From NCBI RefSeq assembly GCF_039831995.1, contig NZ_JBDOIO010000004.1, positions 124,001-188,000 on the forward strand: a stretch of DNA of 64,000 nt, written 5' to 3'. This document shows, piece by piece, positions 62,546 through 64,000 of the stretch. The notes beneath the pieces were generated by a model. It saw only the letters and a program-made list of their open reading frames with translations, was not told the origin of the DNA and did no database searches. A program made the position numbers and the translations under genes. The stretch is from Paenibacillus pabuli (GTDB taxonomy: Bacteria; Bacillota; Bacilli; Paenibacillales; Paenibacillaceae). Every line of letters begins with the position of its first letter. Positions within the stretch are counted from its first letter, which is position 1.

Positions 62546-64000
62546 TTGAGTAGAAAAAGCAGATATACACGACAGAAGAAGAGGCGCTCGTTTTGGCCTG
62601 GTTTTTTGGGAGCTTGCCTTATTGCAGGGGGGGCTTACTGGTTTATAACGAATGTTTGGCTGAACCAAGTTCACGAAGACCCCGATTGGATCGGAATGAA
62701 TCAGCCTGTTTTTGTGGATGGTCAGTTGATGGATGGCGAAGCTTCGGGAACAGGGGAACAGCTTAAGCTGCCTGTGAACGTACTGCAGGAGGCCATTGAT
62801 CCGGGCATACGTTACGAAGCGGACACGGGGGATATTATTATTGCGACTCCGCAACGTGTCCTTCATATGAAGGAAGGCAGCACCAAGGCTGAGCTTAATC
62901 ATAAGGATTATCCGATGCCAGTTGAGCCTGAGGTTATTGGAGGAGAGGCATACATCCCCCTTAAACCCTTGAAGGAAGTCTACGGGATAGCCGTAGAGGA
63001 AGATACGACTACGGGTGCAGTATTGTTGATGCGTGGAGGAGACACCATTCAATATGCGGAGATTGACACCTTGTCATCCAAAGCGGATAAAACCATTCCT
63101 TTGTACAAACGTGGGGGAGAGTCTTCCCCGATTATTGCGGATATGGAACAGAACGCCCGGGTACGGGTATGGCAGACGGGTGCTGAGCAGAGTTTTGTTC
63201 AGCTGGATAACGGCTATGCCGGTTACGTGGATAATCAATACGTATCCCTTACTGAGAAAAAGGAGCTGGACAAGCCCAAATTCACTCTGACTGCAGCAGA
63301 GAAGAAGTGGCAGAGTAAAACGGTAAATCTAGTGTGGGAGGCGGTATACAACCGCCAGCCAGATGTCGGTTCAATAGGCAAGATGCCGGGTGTTAATGTG
63401 GTCAGCCCAACGTGGTTCCATATTACGGACGGCCAGGGCAACGTGAAGAGCAAAGCCGATAAAGCGTACGTTAACTGGGCTCACCGTTCCGGAATGGAAG
63501 TATGGGGACTGATGGATAACAGCTTCGATCCGGGTATTACAAAAGAAGCGGTAGCCTCCTACGAGACCCGCACGCATATCATCGAACAGATGCTGGAATA
63601 CGCACAGACGTATCAATTGGATGGCATTAATATTGACTTTGAGAACGTGTATACCGATGATGGACCCAATATTACTCAATTTGTTCGTGAGATTAAGGCA
63701 GTGGCACGTATACATGGACTTATGCTCTCCATTGATGTAACTCCAAAATCCAATAGTGAAATGTGGTCCGCTTTTCTGGATCGACGTTCACTTGGTTCCT
63801 TTGTCGATTATATGATGGTTATGGCCTATGACGAGCACTGGGCTGCCAGTCCCAAGGCTGGTTCCGTCGCTTCTCTGCCTTGGACAGAGGCCTCTATGAG
63901 AAAAATTCTTGAAGAAGATGAAGTGCCTTCAAACAAATTGATCATGTCTGTTCCACTGTATACACGAATCTGGACAGAGGAAAAAGACGAGCAGGGCGAG
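62546..64000 (+). CDS. membrane-anchored GH18 glycoside hydrolase (partial, runs off the window)
   Basis: The frame continues past the right edge, so only about 485 residues are visible. The TTG start follows AACGGAGG. A basic start and signal anchor (FLGACLIAGGAYWFI) are followed by a copper-amine-oxidase-N-like or SH3-like stretch (YGIAVEEDTT, LLMRGGD; VWQTGAEQSFVQLDNGYAGY) and then a GH18 core from about residue 250. The catalytic motif is LDGINIDFENV (DxxDxDxE with the acid Glu), preceded by the substrate strand GMEVWGLMDNSF and followed by YMMVMAYDEHW. GH18 enzymes include spore-cortex hydrolases such as YaaH/SleL-type and chitinases; the fold cannot distinguish these here. Confidence 0.85.
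   Translation, partial: MSRKSRYTRQKKRRSFWPGFLGACLIAGGAYWFITNVWLNQVHEDPDWIGMNQPVFVDGQLMDGEASGTGEQLKLPVNVLQEAIDPGIRYEADTGDIIIATPQRVLHMKEGSTKAELNHKDYPMPVEPEVIGGEAYIPLKPLKEVYGIAVEEDTTTGAVLLMRGGDTIQYAEIDTLSSKADKTIPLYKRGGESSPIIADMEQNARVRVWQTGAEQSFVQLDNGYAGYVDNQYVSLTEKKELDKPKFTLTAAEKKWQSKTVNLVWEAVYNRQPDVGSIGKMPGVNVVSPTWFHITDGQGNVKSKADKAYVNWAHRSGMEVWGLMDNSFDPGITKEAVASYETRTHIIEQMLEYAQTYQLDGINIDFENVYTDDGPNITQFVREIKAVARIHGLMLSIDVTPKSNSEMWSAFLDRRSLGSFVDYMMVMAYDEHWAASPKAGSVASLPWTEASMRKILEEDEVPSNKLIMSVPLYTRIWTEEKDEQGE

Noticed and set aside
62513..63052. Minus-strand open frame opposite the GH18 start
   Set aside because: The plus strand has the ribosome site, signal anchor and catalytic domain; the antisense frame has none.
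1..64000. CRISPR arrays, tRNA/rRNA genes, insertion sequences and phage genes
   Set aside because: None seen on either strand; the few repeats are short and local.

Overview
The window looks like a chromosomal segment of a spore-forming Gram-positive bacterium, most likely Paenibacillus or a close relative. Pointers are the spore protease YyaC, PerR, a SigY operon, GatCAB, an S-layer-homology protein, strong AGGAGG ribosome sites with frequent TTG/GTG starts, U-tailed terminators and about 45-50% GC. The genus is an inference. No rRNA, tRNA, CRISPR array, phage or insertion sequence was seen.

Layout: 0-12 kb carries xylulokinase (left edge), two GT2 glycosyltransferases, KDPG aldolase, an alpha/beta hydrolase, a secreted SLH protein, a transglutaminase-like protein and, on the minus strand, a LysP-type lysine permease behind a lysine riboswitch and terminator. 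12-18 kb: a Nfu/HEAT-repeat protein, a small unknown protein, and a divergent response regulator / PAS histidine kinase pair. 18-26 kb: cytochrome bd oxidase cydA-cydB plus a tiny CydS-like subunit, an MBL-fold hydrolase, a YkpA-type ABC-F protein, a CDF metal transporter and a secreted SH3-like protein.

26-41 kb is the most interesting part, a general-stress island. Its core (28.7-37.9 kb) encodes a receiver-PP2C phosphatase, a CHASE3/HAMP/GAF hybrid kinase with three receivers, a CheR-type methyltransferase, a second cytosolic receiver-kinase-receiver protein, RsbV, RsbW and SigB. The first three match the RsbY/RsbK/RsbM set known from the Bacillus cereus group. The extra receiver-kinase-receiver protein has no obvious place in that model. 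Around the core lie small stress-type genes (DUF1328, DUF948, YflT, DUF5665, YtxH, GlsB, PAP2). Several carry upstream GTTTnn-N14-GGGTAA-like boxes, as does rsbV, which suggests that SigB controls its own operon and its neighbours.

41-54 kb holds asparaginase, a pirin, DUF1128, YyaC, an alpha/beta hydrolase, DUF6483, a methyltransferase, an O-antigen-ligase-like protein with a striking GC-rich core, a DedA / thioredoxin / YqgX operon, a possible small structured RNA, and the sigY-yxlC-small membrane protein operon. 54-64 kb holds gatCAB, a GNAT acetyltransferase, an MgtC-like protein, two envelope proteins, PerR and a membrane-anchored GH18 protein cut by the right edge.
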